DNA of 64,000 nucleotides. Origin: Pteria penguin. Lineage: Eukaryota; Mollusca; Bivalvia; Pterioida; Pteriidae. Location: positions 52,318,167 to 52,382,166 of the forward strand of contig CM068586.1 in NCBI GenBank assembly GCA_035048485.1, in the 5' to 3' direction. Below, one piece after another: positions 26,940 through 38,471 of the stretch. Each line of letters begins with the position of its first letter. Position 1 is the first letter of the stretch. The notes under the pieces were generated by a model. It did no database searches. It saw only the letters and a list, made by a program, of their open reading frames with translations, and was not told the origin of the DNA. The translations under genes and the position numbers were made by a program.

Positions 26940-29900
26940 CTGTCGAAATAAATAACTGGAGTTAGCAAATATGGTAATTACATGGCCAGGATACCTTGTG
27001 AGTTTTTTACACAAACTGACAGGGTACCTGTAAATCTCCTGTCAGTAACTGATAGAGCTTCAACACTACAAGACGTTAATCAGTTAAGTGGTGAATTTCA
27101 CCTTTTCAAATGTTTTGTCTATAAGAAAGCTTTATACACAAATTAATTTTAAATGACATTGCTAACAGTTACCTTGAAATCCTCCTAATTAAGGGTTAAG
27201 GAGGAATTGCAAATACTAAGTGAACTTACTAAATATGCATAAAAATCAAAGTCCAATAGCCATTGAAAAAAAAAAACAGAACAAAACAAAAGTAAAGTAT
27301 GTAGGAAAACTTTTCTTCAATATCAATTAACAACTAAGCAAGTGTATATAGTGCTACATGAAAAATCAGTATAGAAATTTACAATCAAAGCAACGTAACA
27401 CAGATGTTTCTTACTAGAATTCTTTAGTCTTGACGTAGAGTCTGACATGCACTCATCCTTCAGATCACTTGTTAGAGGATGTTTAGATTTTGCAGAATCT
27501 AATTCTAGAGGTATACCTGAATGAGGAAAGAAATGAATTACATTAATTATCATAATCATTCATATTCAATAACAGATGAACATTTCAAATGTTTAACATA
27601 TTTACATGTACAATCTTCTATAAGAAATAATGCAGAAGACATTTATTAACTTGTGATTTAACTTTTATCAGAATTAGTTCTGTTTGTTCTTGCAAAAGTT
27701 GCTGCATTACATCTCTACTTAACAACTTTCGATTGCGTTTACATTTTTTCAGCACACAAGTATATGAAAACTCTTATTCTAATGCATTTTGTTTGTAACA
27801 TGCCATCTCATTGGCTGTCCGATTTAAAAACTGCAAGGGTATTCACAATACCCCGGCGGTTTTTGATATGACGTCACAATACCCTGCAGTTTCTGATTTG
27901 TGACATCACAATACCCTGCAGTTTTTGCTATGACTGTGGTTAGGGACTTGGCGTAGAGAACCATAACTCTGTGCCTCTAATTGTAAGTATTTCTGTCAAA
28001 TGCATTACAATGGGGTTACCATGCTTGTATTTTATATAAACTGACAGGGTATTGGCGAATACCCTGTCAGAAATTTCACAGCTTGCCTCGCAGTGAAACT
28101 TTTTGTAAAACACTCGCATGGTAACCCCTAATGACTGTGACAAATTGTTATATTGACTCAGAAAATATGCACAGTATACGGAGTAGAGTGATGGGTTCAA
28201 ATCTCTAAAAACAGAGGAACTTTCAGTTATGGATGTGGCTCAGATGAGAAATGCAGCAGAATTTTTGTATTTTTAAGATTTTTCATGGAAGCATGGAAGT
28301 TCAAAGCTAGATCTGGCCTGATACTTATATTTCTTATACATGATACCATATATACAGGAAGTTTTCTTTCTATTTAATACCTGAAATGAAAAATATCTCC
28401 GTTCAAGATGATGCCTCACAAGATACCTGAAGATTCCTGCATGCAGCTTTTTAAAATTCTTTTAGCTTTATTTCAAAAGAACATAACTTATAGCGTCAAT
28501 CCCATATTTTTAGGAGGCTATATTAATTTGGATCAGCAAGTATTTCGATATACTGGACTTAACTGTCCAACTTACTTTCAGGCTGAAGTTTTTCAGCAAG
28601 CTTAAAATATCGAGGATGAATGCAGCCATTTTCATCTCCTGGTGATAGAATTACCTTATTGGTAGACTGATAAAACTTAATTCCATCTACAAGATGAAAG
28701 ATTGTAAAACCTAATATAAAGATATGATTTAATATATTTGCAATTCAACAAACATATTTCTATGAGACACTGATGGCAACTATGTTAAAGGTTTTGAAAT
28801 TAGTAAGGTTATTGTCTGCCACTGTAAAGGTCAAAAAAATGGTTTCAACAGAAGGGCATTGTCACAATAAATACATGAAAAATATCAAACCTTAATTGTT
28901 TAAGAAATGGATGAATGAATGAATGAATAATTCACTGTTCACAAGTTAATTATTACCAATATTTTGTCACAAGCAGACAACTAAAACTACATTGTAACCA
29001 CTCTACCTCAGCTATGTATGTTCAGATTTTGAATTCTGGTTAAAACAAGAGTGGGAAAGTTAGCAGTGAGGGATCTTTAATCTGCCAATTTTTTGCATAC
29101 CATGGCACGGGGCCTCAGTTTTTACTGTCTCATCCGAAAGACAGGACACCGGCATCACCAGAGCAGGACTCAAAACCTGGTCTCCCAATCAGGAGTCCAG
29201 CGCGATACCACTAGGCCATGCCGGCTTAAAAATTTGTTTTAAAGTACAGGTATTGAGATTTGACATATTTCCCTTAACATGGCTTGTAATTCTTCTGTAA
29301 CTCAAAGAATGTTGTTGAATTTCGTCATGTGCCTACGGACAAACAATTCCATTTAAATTTTAAGATTAAAGAAGTAATGAAATGCATGGCTGGATTAACA
29401 GAGCTGCCTTAATTTTGGTGCGGGTGCTATATGTTATGATCATCATGCTAGGAGTTTTATTTCTTAAACATATAAATGACTAACAGCATCAAATTCTATA
29501 ATAAAACAAAATTCTTGATATACTATATACTTACCTGTCATGGCCTTTTCAGCATTTATAGTTATTATAATTTCACAAGTTGACCTCATTCCTAAAATAA
29601 AAAAATATAACTATACTGAACTATACATATCTGTGATGTATCTTATGAAGATATTAGTATGTGTGAATGGACAATTCTGATGAAACTGGACTCCTATACA
29701 TTAAACCAGCTGTCCTAATTCTTTCACTAGACATACAGTAGGTTATCTATTATCAACATATCATTTATTTGGTTCAAAATCAATAGGAAAACTGTACTGA
29801 CCACTAATCACTCCATCCCCAGACTCTCCAGGAGCAAAATGGATATGATTCCTTTCCATTCTCTTCAGTCCCTGATAAACAATAATTTTTTTTTACAAAA

Positions 29901-32900
29901 AACTTACACTATTTAGTACTGATACTGACTTACAGTATTTATTTCATTTATAATACATGTTCAAGTATCATTATTCATGTGTAATGAAAATGAACATTAA
30001 TAACTGAATGTTGTAGTAGTACTGACAATGTGAATGATATACTATCTATATTGATACAAGTATGACCAAAAGAAATCTTGAATTTTATATGCATGATTAA
30101 CTTTTGACAATAGTGTGAGTTTTAAAATAACTGGCTGAAAATACTAATGTCCAGGCCCCATGTAACCTGAAGCTTTAAATGAGCTGCTCCTATCAATCTA
30201 TGGTTTTGTGTCATACTTACTTCTTCTTTGATACTTTCCCAGCAGTTAAGAAAGGTGCCATGAAGGACCACAGGGATATCTCTGAGATCTGTAATCTCCT
30301 TCAAATCGAGACCTTCAACCTTGAAAATAAAGATTTTATAAATCAACCCTATCAACGTCACATCCAGATTTTGTCATCTATAAATTATGATGGTAGCACA
30401 AATATAGATTAAGATTAATCTATATGATACTCTTACATTTAACAAGTTCATTTTTCTGTTTTGTTTAAGTATTACAAACAAAAATGTCACAATTTGCCAG
30501 AATTAAGTATATATTAATTGTTTATATCTGTAACCAATATTGACATAATATATGTTAAAGATTATGTTCACCCTGTATTTTGACAATTTTTAAATAGTCT
30601 CTATACTCCATTTCCTTTACAAGGAAATAAAAGAAACAATCATGCAGTTTAAATGATATAGACGTCAAGTACATGACTTTAAATCAAGGTCAGGTCATGA
30701 ACACCAACTGAAAATGGACGACCACAGCATTCAGCGATAGTCTGACCTTGTGTTAGTGAAAAGTGATTGTTTGAGCTGTGGGCCCTTATCTTCATTATAT
30801 TATTCTTATAGGGACATTGTGTAAGGAAAATCTATTTAGTAATGATGCAAATATACTGAAACACACTAACAGTATGTTTTCAGGGAAACTCATTCCCTCT
30901 ATAATACATGTATCATTATAACAACAATTAAATATAACAATAGTGGCAACATTTTGATATTTTTAATTATTGGTGTTCTTTTTTTGCCTCAGATCTCTTT
31001 TGTAAAGACATTTTTCAAAGTTCATGATCATTTGCAATTTTCATTTTCAATTCAAAATGGGTGAATAATTCTATATCTATGTATTAATCACCTAATTCCA
31101 GATGAGAAACAGAAAAATAGACTCTTTTACTCATTAGTTTGATTTACAGATGGTATAAATATTATAAATGTAAAGATATAAACCAAGAAAGTATCATACA
31201 TTTATACTATGCCCCTGATTTGCTCTAATTTTAAGTCTTCCTGTATGTTCTCTTTCTAGAGCAAATCTCTGCTTATCATTGTTTTTTACCACATTTTCAA
31301 AGTCAGCTTCTGAGAATTCTTGTAACTCATTCATTTTCAAGAGATCATCTACATACAAAAATCCACCTGCAAAAAAATAATAAACAGGTAATAGATACTT
31401 GGAAACAAACAAAAAAAAAAAACAACAAAAGGCCCAAGTGGGCCTATATCGCTCACCTGAGTACCTAGTAGCAAACATCACACTAGGCTTTCTTAAAAGG
31501 AATCTTAACATCAATTCCACCTCAGTAAAGGAGCAGGCATATAAATCATTAGTAAGACCATCACTAGAGTATGCCTGCTCAGTTTGGGATCCCTACTTTA
31601 CTGAGGATATAAATAAACTTGATATGATCCAAAGAAGGGGTGCTAGATACGTAACGGGCCGACACTGTAACACCTCCAGTGTCAGTAACATGCTAATTAA
31701 TCTTAAATGGAGAAGCCTAGCAGACAGACGCACAGACTCCAGATTAACAATGTTTTACAAAATAGTAAATGAGAAAGTGGCCATACCAAAAACAGACAGA
31801 CTCATCCCCCCTCTCAGACTCTCGCGAAATATGCACACTCTTTCATTTCAAATCCCATCATGCCGAACACAAATTAGACAAAACTCTTTTTTCCCACGTA
31901 CAATTAAAGACTGGAACCATCTTCCTCTGAACACTGTGATAAGCGACTCTGTTGAGTCGTTCAAAACAGCTGTCTCAGCCACTATCCACAGTCACTAAAA
32001 CCATCACTTAATGTAAATAGTTTTAACCTTTAATAATTATGTTTGTTCTATCTAGCCTGCGCAACCCAGTGATGTAATCTTCAACAAGTTGAAGGCGATC
32101 ACTTATAGAGTAGAAGTAGAAGTAGAAGTAGTTGATCAGTCATGCAGGAAGGAAGAATTCACTTATTTTTGCATTACTGTGACTAAATTGACACAAATAT
32201 TGAAAACATGTCACATTTTATTTCAGACCAGTATAAAAAACAACAACAGTTTTTTACACATCCATTCAGGTGATTTTGATATCATTAAGCATTAATTGCT
32301 TTCTCTCTGCAAGATGTGATTAGGGCAACAAGTTGGTCATTTTCTTTAGGTGGGGCCTTTTGTTGACTGATTTCACGTCTGGGTCATGAACAACAATTGT
32401 TTCAAATGTTGTCCAGATCCAACTTAAAATATGGCCTAATTTCATAAGTTGAGTGTTGCGAAACATTTAAAAACTTATTTAGATGTGTAAAGAAATGAAA
32501 AAAATTTTGACCACAGCTGGATTTGAACTGCTACCTTCCATATTTGGGAAACCCCTTACTTCAAATCAGGTCTGTTATAAGGACCATTCCCAATGAAAAT
32601 TTCAACAATTTTTCAAAAAATTTGTCTACATTTTCCCCAAACATTGATCATTTAGCGTTAAGCAAATGGGGCAAAAAATTCCCAAATGAAAAGGTACAGG
32701 CAAATTGAAAAAAAAATTAAGGAAAAACACTAATGGTTTGTCAAATTATAAATTCAGCATTAAAGCACTGGACAAACCTATCCCCTTTGATTGGTTTTAG
32801 AAAAGACTATGGTTGGTGAAAATCCTGAAATGGTGCATGCTAATTATAGAAATAAATACATGTATCATACAAATTGTGAAAAAATCTGTACAGTATTAAC

Positions 32901-34454
32901 AATATTTTATAATAAAATCTCTTACCAGGCAGAATTTCAAAACCTTTTCTCTCTGCTCCATGCCTTAGGATGTAAGACAAACATCTTGACAAGTCCTAAA
33001 ATTATCCAAACAAATTCTGTTTATAAAGTTGTATGAGACAATAAAATTTCAGTATGTCAAAAGATCTCATTTTGTAGGTATACACATTAACAACTAATAT
33101 TTTGTCCAGTACACATTATAACACGTAGATATTAAGCAGACCACTTATTCCAAGAGATCAACAGTTCTGTAGGTACTGTAAAATGGATTTTAATATGAAT
33201 ATACAATTTTTTAACTTTCCTGTCCATTACATAATGATTTTATACTACAATTTAACACTTTTTTTGACTTACTGCTACAAATTACTACACTACCTGCAAA
33301 CAACATGTAATTTTTTATAAATCTTTTTTTGAAAAAATATCATAGATAACTTAATAATCCTATCAATATCTATTGTCCTGTCATTGACAGTACACTTTTT
33401 TTAAGTCTCAACATGGCATAGACTCTAGTATAAGCTTAATTATTTTAAGATTTTTGTTCATCTTATTTTCACTTGGAATTCCATTCAAGTCTCACAATAT
33501 TCATTTTTTATATGTAATTTAAAACACATTTACATTTATTTCTTCATTAAGAAGTATGGATTATGATGTCATTATGATAAATATGTATAGCTCCTTGTAA
33601 TGGCTCAGCAAATTCTAAATACAACTTATTGGGTACAGTCTGTCTTGACAGACACTGAAATTATCCATGATATACATGCAGTTAAATTTCATTTCTGTAC
33701 TTTAGATCACTATGCAAGCACTATGTTGCTGATTATGTAATATGATACATGTATTACACCCAGATATCTATTACTACTTTATTATTGCTAATTAAAAGCT
33801 CAGATTATCCAGTATAGCATGTAGATTCATACTTCACACTTCATATTTATTTCTTTTTAGCTGAATATTCTGTTACATCGATAATACCAACATGTTGGTT
33901 TAAGTTATTGTCAATACACAAATATCAGGTATAATTCTGGCCAGGAGACATTTTTATAAAGAATTCTCTCACATGTGGGAGGAGAAAACAGGATTTTTTT
34001 ATATTTATATACAATTTCTTATACTTCATATTTATATATCGCGTGCCTCTGCCTCAAATTCACTTTTATCCTAAAAAATGTTATTGGTTTATCGCAAAGT
34101 ATCAGCAAATGAAGTAGATATATAAAGTTTAACATGCTTTCTGATCCAGAAAATTTTAATAACCTAATGATAATATTTCATCTTTCATTCGCTTTAAAAT
34201 TTTAACCTCAAACAAGCCCGCGCCACGGCCAAGTCAAGTGCCTCAAATTCCCTGTTAAGCTCATACTTGTTACTGGTTTACATTAAGAATTATTAGCAAA
34301 TAAAGTAGATATATATATATAGATCTACTGTACATATAGTTTAACATGCTTTAAGTTGCATAAATATTTCAATTCCTATGATAAAATATCACATTTCATC
34401 TTTCATTTAAGAATTAACACTAGATCTAGTAACGTTTTCAAACTTTACCGCCAT
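26386..34454 (-). CDS. TRPT1 (tRNA 2'-phosphotransferase) fused to SGNH hydrolase, nine exons
   Basis: Minus-strand exons: 34,454-34,449 (inferred MA), 32,995-32,926, 31,366-31,200, 30,319-30,221, 29,871-29,802, 29,591-29,535, 28,686-28,576, 27,516-27,415 and 26,939-26,386. They total 1,236 bases, exactly 411 codons plus stop, with matching phases at every junction. The first part is a Tpt1/KptA NAD+-dependent RNA 2'-phosphotransferase: LSYILRHGAERKG, KIRANQGHSI, PVVLHGT, RNHIHFAPGE, GVISGMRSTCE, with the essential Arg-His, Arg and Arg residues all present. After a 34-residue linker comes an SGNH esterase-like domain (aa ~228-410): GHSFV (Ser238), IFLQIGGND and DLVH. TRPT1 is normally a single-domain protein of about 200-250 aa. 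This fusion lies wholly inside the transposon with introns intact, implying capture as genomic DNA. Confidence 0.85.
27415..27516 (-). CDS. TRPT1-SGNH exon 8: linker
   Basis: Reads (S)IPLELDSAKSKHPLTSDLK then DECMSDSTSRLKNS. Acceptor CATTCAG, donor A|GTAAGA, phase 1 both sides. Low-complexity, probably flexible. Confidence 0.7.
27833..28135. repeat. Repeat block with inverted ends inside the MULE
   Basis: Three ~33-base repeats around TCACAATACCCTGCAG (27,845-27,925, one containing TGACGTCA), followed by GGGGTTACCATGC (28,013) and its complement GCATGGTAACCCC (28,116) around GACAGGGTATTGGCGAATACC. Looks like a small inverted-repeat element. Confidence 0.5.
28576..28686 (-). CDS. TRPT1-SGNH exon 7
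   Basis: (D)GIKFYQSTNKVILSPGDENG then CIHPRYFKLAEKLQPE, the C-terminal Tpt1 segment (G-I-x-F-x-x-S-x-N-x-V-I-L-x-P-G). Phase 1 both sides; donor A|GTAAGT. Confidence 0.85.
29060..29227 (-). mobile_element. Truncated family-1 SINE
   Basis: Only the half nearest the tRNA-like head is present (from GCAGTGAGGGATC to CCATGCCGGC), inserted in a TRPT1-SGNH intron. Confidence 0.75.
29535..29591 (-). CDS. TRPT1-SGNH exon 6
   Basis: (G)MRSTCEIIITINAEKAMT. Contains the conserved G-M-R-S-x-C-E with the essential Arg. TATTTTAG acceptor, CAG|GTAAGT donor. Confidence 0.88.
29802..29871 (-). CDS. TRPT1-SGNH exon 5
   Basis: GLKRMERNHIHFAPGESGDG VIS: the NAD+-binding N-H-I-H-F-A motif. Phase 0 in, phase 1 out (G|GTCAGT). 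Confidence 0.9.
30221..30319 (-). CDS. TRPT1-SGNH exon 4
   Basis: VEGLDLKEITDLRDIPVVLH then GTFLNCWESIKEE; the P-V-V-x-H-G-T motif of Tpt1. Phase 0 both sides; donor GAA|GTAAGT. Confidence 0.9.
31200..31366 (-). CDS. TRPT1-SGNH exon 3
   Basis: (G)GFLYVDDLLKMNELQEFSEA...NDKQRFALE...RLKIRANQGHSIN. The N-D-K-Q-R-F and I-R-A-N-Q-G-H-S motifs are diagnostic for Tpt1. Donor AAT|GTATGA. Confidence 0.92.
31430..32135 (+). mobile_element. 5'-truncated LINE, ORF2 C-terminus and 3' tail
   Basis: A + strand open frame from about 31,450 reads YLVANITLGFLKRNLN, SLVRPSLEYACSVWDPYF, NKLDMIQRRGARYVTGRH and ends at 31,996-31,998: the region after the RT core in Jockey/CR1-like LINEs. It ends with a (GTAGAA)n-type tail at 32,110-32,130. 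Inserted in the TRPT1-SGNH intron between exons 2 and 3, so it post-dates the captured gene. A GGCCCAAGTGGGCC palindrome precedes it. Confidence 0.75.
32926..32995 (-). CDS. TRPT1-SGNH exon 2
   Basis: DLSRCLSYILRHGAERKGFE ILP: the L-S-x-x-L-S-Y-x-L-R-H-G-A start of the Tpt1 domain with the essential Arg-His pair. Phase 0 in, phase 1 out (G|GTAAGA). Confidence 0.9.
34449..34454 (-). CDS. TRPT1-SGNH inferred start exon
   Basis: ATG-GCG followed by donor GTAAAG, 154 bases from the right transposon end, phase 0 as required by exon 2. Mirrors the ATGGCG start at the left end. Inferred only from position and phase. Confidence 0.4.
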
Positions 34455-34560
34455 GATATCTTCTTGAAATGAAGGAATAGGCGCATGCGTATTTTGCTAT
34501 TTTCCATTCTACTCGGAAAAATACAAAACGGTTTCGATTCTAAAATTAATTTTCTGTATA

Positions 34561-34608
34561 TGTGCAATGCATTATGGGATGAATTTCACCCGGCCCCTAA
34601 CCTCGTTC
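34561..34608 (-). repeat. Right terminal inverted repeat of the MULE
   Basis: Complement begins GAACGAGGTTAGGGGCCGGG; pairs with 19,618-19,665. Confidence 0.9.
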
Positions 34609-34617
34609 TGTATTAAC
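34609..34617. repeat. Right target-site duplication TGTATTAAC
   Basis: Identical to 19,609-19,617, directly abutting the right terminal repeat. Confidence 0.92.
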
Positions 34618-34889
34618 ACGTAAACACGTGATCACAGAGTATAACGCTGTTTACCGTCGTCCAGGAATCGAAAGTCTAAGCACAAGTTAAGGCAATAGTT
34701 TAAAAAGTTCTATAAATAATTCATGTATCAGGAATTATATTATTTGAAATATTACCCTGAGTAAGGGTTGGGCTAGATTCGACTTGCATGTGCGCCCTTC
34801 GCAGTCGCACTGACTCATTTACTGTATACACAGTCTGTACTTACCCATAGGACATTGCTGTACAAATCTTTCCTCCTTGTCGGCTTGTC

Positions 34890-34916
34890 ACAAATTTCCA
34901 CAACTCGAAGTCCAAA

Positions 34917-34958
<42 letters not shown>

Positions 34959-35009
34959 ATATATATATATATATATATGATCTTTGGACTTCGAGTTGTG
35001 GAAATTTGT
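34890..35009. repeat. Perfect 30-bp hairpin with (GAT)n(AT)n loop
   Basis: 34,890-34,919 (ACAAATTTCCACAACTCGAA..) is exactly complementary to 34,980-35,009. The 60-base loop is GAT trinucleotides followed by AT dinucleotides. Confidence 0.92.
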
Positions 35010-35104
35010 TTTTATTATTGGACCCCTTGTTACAGGTCGGTACATACGGTCTATAGAAAACACCTGTTCAATCCTTTCTGCTCTTTTATCCCTTGTCACA
35101 GTTT

Positions 35105-35810
35105 TGTAAATGTAGTCTGTACTTAATTATTGGACACTCGTGTTTTCAATCCTTGCTTCTTCATTGGACTCTTTGCCATAGTCTTGTACATACAGTTTTT
35201 TTTATTAACTACTGCATACCTTTGTACAATCTGTAACTCCCTGTTAGACACAGTCATGTACACACTATCCGTACTTACGTATTGGACACCCCTGTACAAT
35301 CTGTACCTCCCTGTTGGACACAATTATGTACACACTATCTGTATTTACGTATTGGACACCCCTGTACAATCTGTACCTCCCTGTTGGACACGATAATGTA
35401 CATACTATCTGTACTTACGTATTGGACACCCCTGTACAATCTGTACCTCCCTGTTGGACACAATCATGTACACACTATCTGTACATACGTATTGGACACC
35501 CCTGTACAATCTGTACCTCCCTGTTGGTCACAATCATGTACACACTATCTGTACTTACGTATTGGACACCCCTGTACAATCTGTACCTCCCTATTGGACA
35601 CGATCATGTAGACACTATCTGTACTTACGTATTGGACACCCCTGTACAATCTGTACCTCCCTATTGGACACAGTCATGTACACACTATATGAACTTACAC
35701 ATTGGACACCCCTGTAAAATATGTACCTCCCCATTGAACACAGTCAGTTACACACTATCTGTACACATCTATTGGATACCCCTATACCATCCGTGCTTCA
35801 CTATGGGACT
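35105..35810. repeat. 70-bp tandem array, about 8 good copies plus diverged edges
   Basis: Unit beginning ATTGGACACCCCTGTACAAT repeats every 70 bases from 35,281 to about 35,720, with diverged units on both sides. Several reading frames stay open across the array, which yields overlapping repetitive ORFs with no coding meaning. Confidence 0.93.
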
Positions 35811-35842
35811 CATTGTCACAGTCTGTGTACATACCTAGGGGG

Positions 35843-36003
35843 GGGGGGGCAGATATCGTGTAGTGACTTATCGCTTGGCTTGCGGCTCCGTCGATCCGGG
35901 TTAGATTCCCGGGTTGCGCCACTTTATTTAGGAGGCTGGTTACCTGCTTTCGTGTCGCGATATAACTGACAAATTGTTGAAAGCGACGTAAAACAACAAT
36001 CAA
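35843..36003 (+). mobile_element. tRNA-derived SINE, family 2
   Basis: Head with ATATCGTGTAGTGACTTATC and B-box-like GGGTTAGATTCCC; body ends TTGTTGAAAGCGACGTAAAA. Inverse orientation to the copy at 14,805. Confidence 0.8.
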
Positions 36004-36152
36004 CCAAACTAAACAAAAATCTTTCGGACACCCACCAGTGCACTATTTCTGCTTCCATTTAGTCACTATGACAAAAATGAAGTAGTATCTTGTATCAGTA
36101 GTTTGGATCTCTTCATGAAAGATGTTTTAGAATTGTTTAATTAATGTTTTAG

Positions 36153-36248
36153 GCTCTGATATGGCAGACGATATTTTTAGGATGATACTAGGCAATCCGA
36201 GTATACCGGGAGGACTTCTGGCATGCTTTCTGGACAACACCGTCCCAG
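36153..36248 (+). CDS. SLC23 exon 10
   Basis: (G)SDMADDIFRMILGNPSIPGG LLACFLDNTVP. The L-D-N-T-V-P-G motif is strongly conserved in animal SLC23 proteins. Phase 1 both sides, matching exon 9 across the MULE. Confidence 0.9.
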
Positions 36249-37492
36249 GTACAACATTTTAAAAGTAAACACTTAATTGGATTAAAATTGACTCCCTCCG
36301 CGAAATAGCTCATCACGTAATATGCAGCGTCAGCTATGCAATATGCATGTATACAATTCTTTGCAATACAAAAATAAATATATAAATACAAATTTAAAGT
36401 ATTTCAAAACGGAAAAGGTTTATTATACTCAAATAGAATTTGATGACGTAACAAATTTTATGTCAAATACTATCCCAAATAAGAAATAACTCTGTTTAAC
36501 GAAAATACGGGCACTGTCATCTTGACTTTAAGGTCTTCTAGAAATTAATTCTCAATATTCAAATAATCATGATCAAATACGTATTTTAACCATAAAATAT
36601 CCATCTTTTGAAATCTGCTACTTCTGTTTTATGATCAGAACTATTTTGTTTATCGTAGAAACATTCAAATATAGTGCGTTGTCGATGTTCATAGCAAGGG
36701 GGAATTAGGAGGAATCTTTAAAACGCTACTTATGTAAAAAGTGAATCAAAATCGGCATGCACTTACAGTGCCTAGTAAGTTCCGATAATTATATTCGTGG
36801 TTATACCGTTGGAAACCTCCGTTTATTCACTACTGTCAGGGGTACCATGCAAATCGCAGTAATTTGAATATTTCTATTTTTGTGCTATAAGTGTTTCAAT
36901 ATTATAATAGAAAATAAATCACTGAATATGAAACAGATTTGTTACCATTTCTGAGGAGTATGATTTTGTAAATTATTTCGCCAACAGAGTTATCGTTATT
37001 GGCAATGTAAATTCCTTTTCAAATTTGTCACGGTACTTTTATTTTGTTATAAATTCTCTAAAAATTAGTATCTTTACTTACGACAGTATGAATTTGAAAG
37101 ATATTTATAACGATCTTGTTAGTAATGATAGATATATTCAAATAAATACGCATGAGGTGGCTGGACGGGTTTGGTGATATGGACAGTAATGGGGTTTACC
37201 AGTTATACGCACCCGCTTTGAGTTTTACAAAATGCCTCATTCTTTCACGAGAAAATGTTTTATCGGGTATAATTTTGGTTTTATTGTAAGCGATAATTCA
37301 AACTTTCAGTCACATTTTATGAATATAATTGTAAATATACTGGATATCAGCATTTGAATGGGATCGTTTTAAACACAGATATTCTTACAAAATTCAAGAC
37401 CATAAAATGTTTTCCCGGACATCTTATACTGAAATAATTGTAACCACATTTAGATATTTTAATACATGTAATGTGTTTTTAATTGTATCAAG
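36249..37492 (+). other. SLC23 last intron, no gene seen
   Basis: 1.2 kb of AT-rich sequence, with no repeat or ORF I can support. Confidence 0.5.
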
Positions 37493-37704
37493 GAAATACT
37501 CAAGAGAGAGGAATTGCTGCTTGGCAACACATACTGACGGCATCAGACGAGACTAAAAACAATAGCAGCGAGAGTAATATACAAGACGAAGGACATAGGA
37601 CAGAATTAGGTCATGAAGTGTACGAACCTTTCTTAGTGAAACTTATGGCGTCATTACCCTTTGCCAACAGGCTTCCTTTCATGCCTAAAGCTGTTGATAA
37701 ATAG
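37493..37704 (+). CDS. SLC23 exon 11 (cytosolic C-terminus and stop)
   Basis: (G)NTQERGIAAWQHI, a variable Asn/Ser-rich tail, then YEPFLVKLMASLPFANRLPF MPKAVDK and TAG at 37,702-37,704. Acceptor ATCAAG. Confidence 0.88.
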
Positions 37705-37731
37705 ATTTAAATTTTTGCAGTAAAAAATTTA

Positions 37732-37737
37732 AATAAA
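37732..37737 (+). terminator. Polyadenylation signal AATAAA of the SLC23 gene
   Basis: AATAAA 28 bases after the stop, followed by AATAATAAA. An intact 3' end. Confidence 0.7.
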
Positions 37738-37775
37738 GAATAATAAATTCAGTGTGATTTTCGTCATTCTGTCAT

Positions 37776-37892
37776 GTTCTAATTTTTGAATTTACTTGGG
37801 GGGGGGGGGGGGGGGTTAAATACAAAAGTTGTCATGTTCTAATTTTTGTATTTACCACCCCCACCCCCAAGTAAATTCAAAAATTAGAATAA
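37776..37892. repeat. Inverted repeat around poly-G / poly-C tracts
   Basis: GTTCTAATTTTTGAATTTAC followed by a G18 run at 37,799-37,816, a direct half-copy at 37,836, and an inverted copy CCCCCAAGTAAATTC...AGAAT at 37,862-37,890. Confidence 0.75.
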
Positions 37893-38311
37893 GACAGTTC
37901 TGCAACCCATACTATATGCAACGTCGTGTACAAATGATTTGTTGGTATATTTATAAATGCTTTGATATACTCTGCGCTGCGAAAAGACATAATGAAACAA
38001 AGTGTGTCAATAGATACTTTATTACCATGGCAATTTCTGCTTTTTTGAGTTTTTAAAACAAATAGCCTGATATATATCCTGAGAGTGGGAGCCAATGCTA
38101 GGAGATTTTCTTGGTGATATGACGGAAGAGGTACCTGATAGAAAGATAAAGGTCTGATGAACCAAAGGATTATGGCTATCATTTGAAGAAACCAAATAAA
38201 CAAGGGCATTTAACATTTTGTAGGGGAATCACAATGGATCATAAAAAATCTTAGCACCAGTTTCAATACGATTACAGATATGGTCAAAAGTAATAAAAGC
38301 ACTCACATTAC

Positions 38312-38471
38312 CAGTGACGAATTTAGAGGGGGGACCCAAAGGGCCCGGGCCTCCCTTTTTGCCACATATTTACTAGTAAAAATCCAGAATTTGCACCAAA
38401 AATGGCCGAGTAGTTTGGCTAATACACATGTGCCCCACCCCTTTTTTTCGGAAATCCGGGATCCGCCACTG
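38312..38471. mobile_element. MITE with 5-bp duplication ATTAC
   Basis: Starts CAGTGACGAATTTAGAGG, ends GATCCGCCACTG, flanked by ATTAC at 38,307-38,311 and 38,472-38,476. Third copy of the family seen at 3,948 and 10,960. Confidence 0.85.

Noticed and set aside
35130..35838. Cys/Thr-rich repeat proteins in three frames
   Set aside because: Open in several frames because of the 70-bp array; no start context, splice signals or codon bias.
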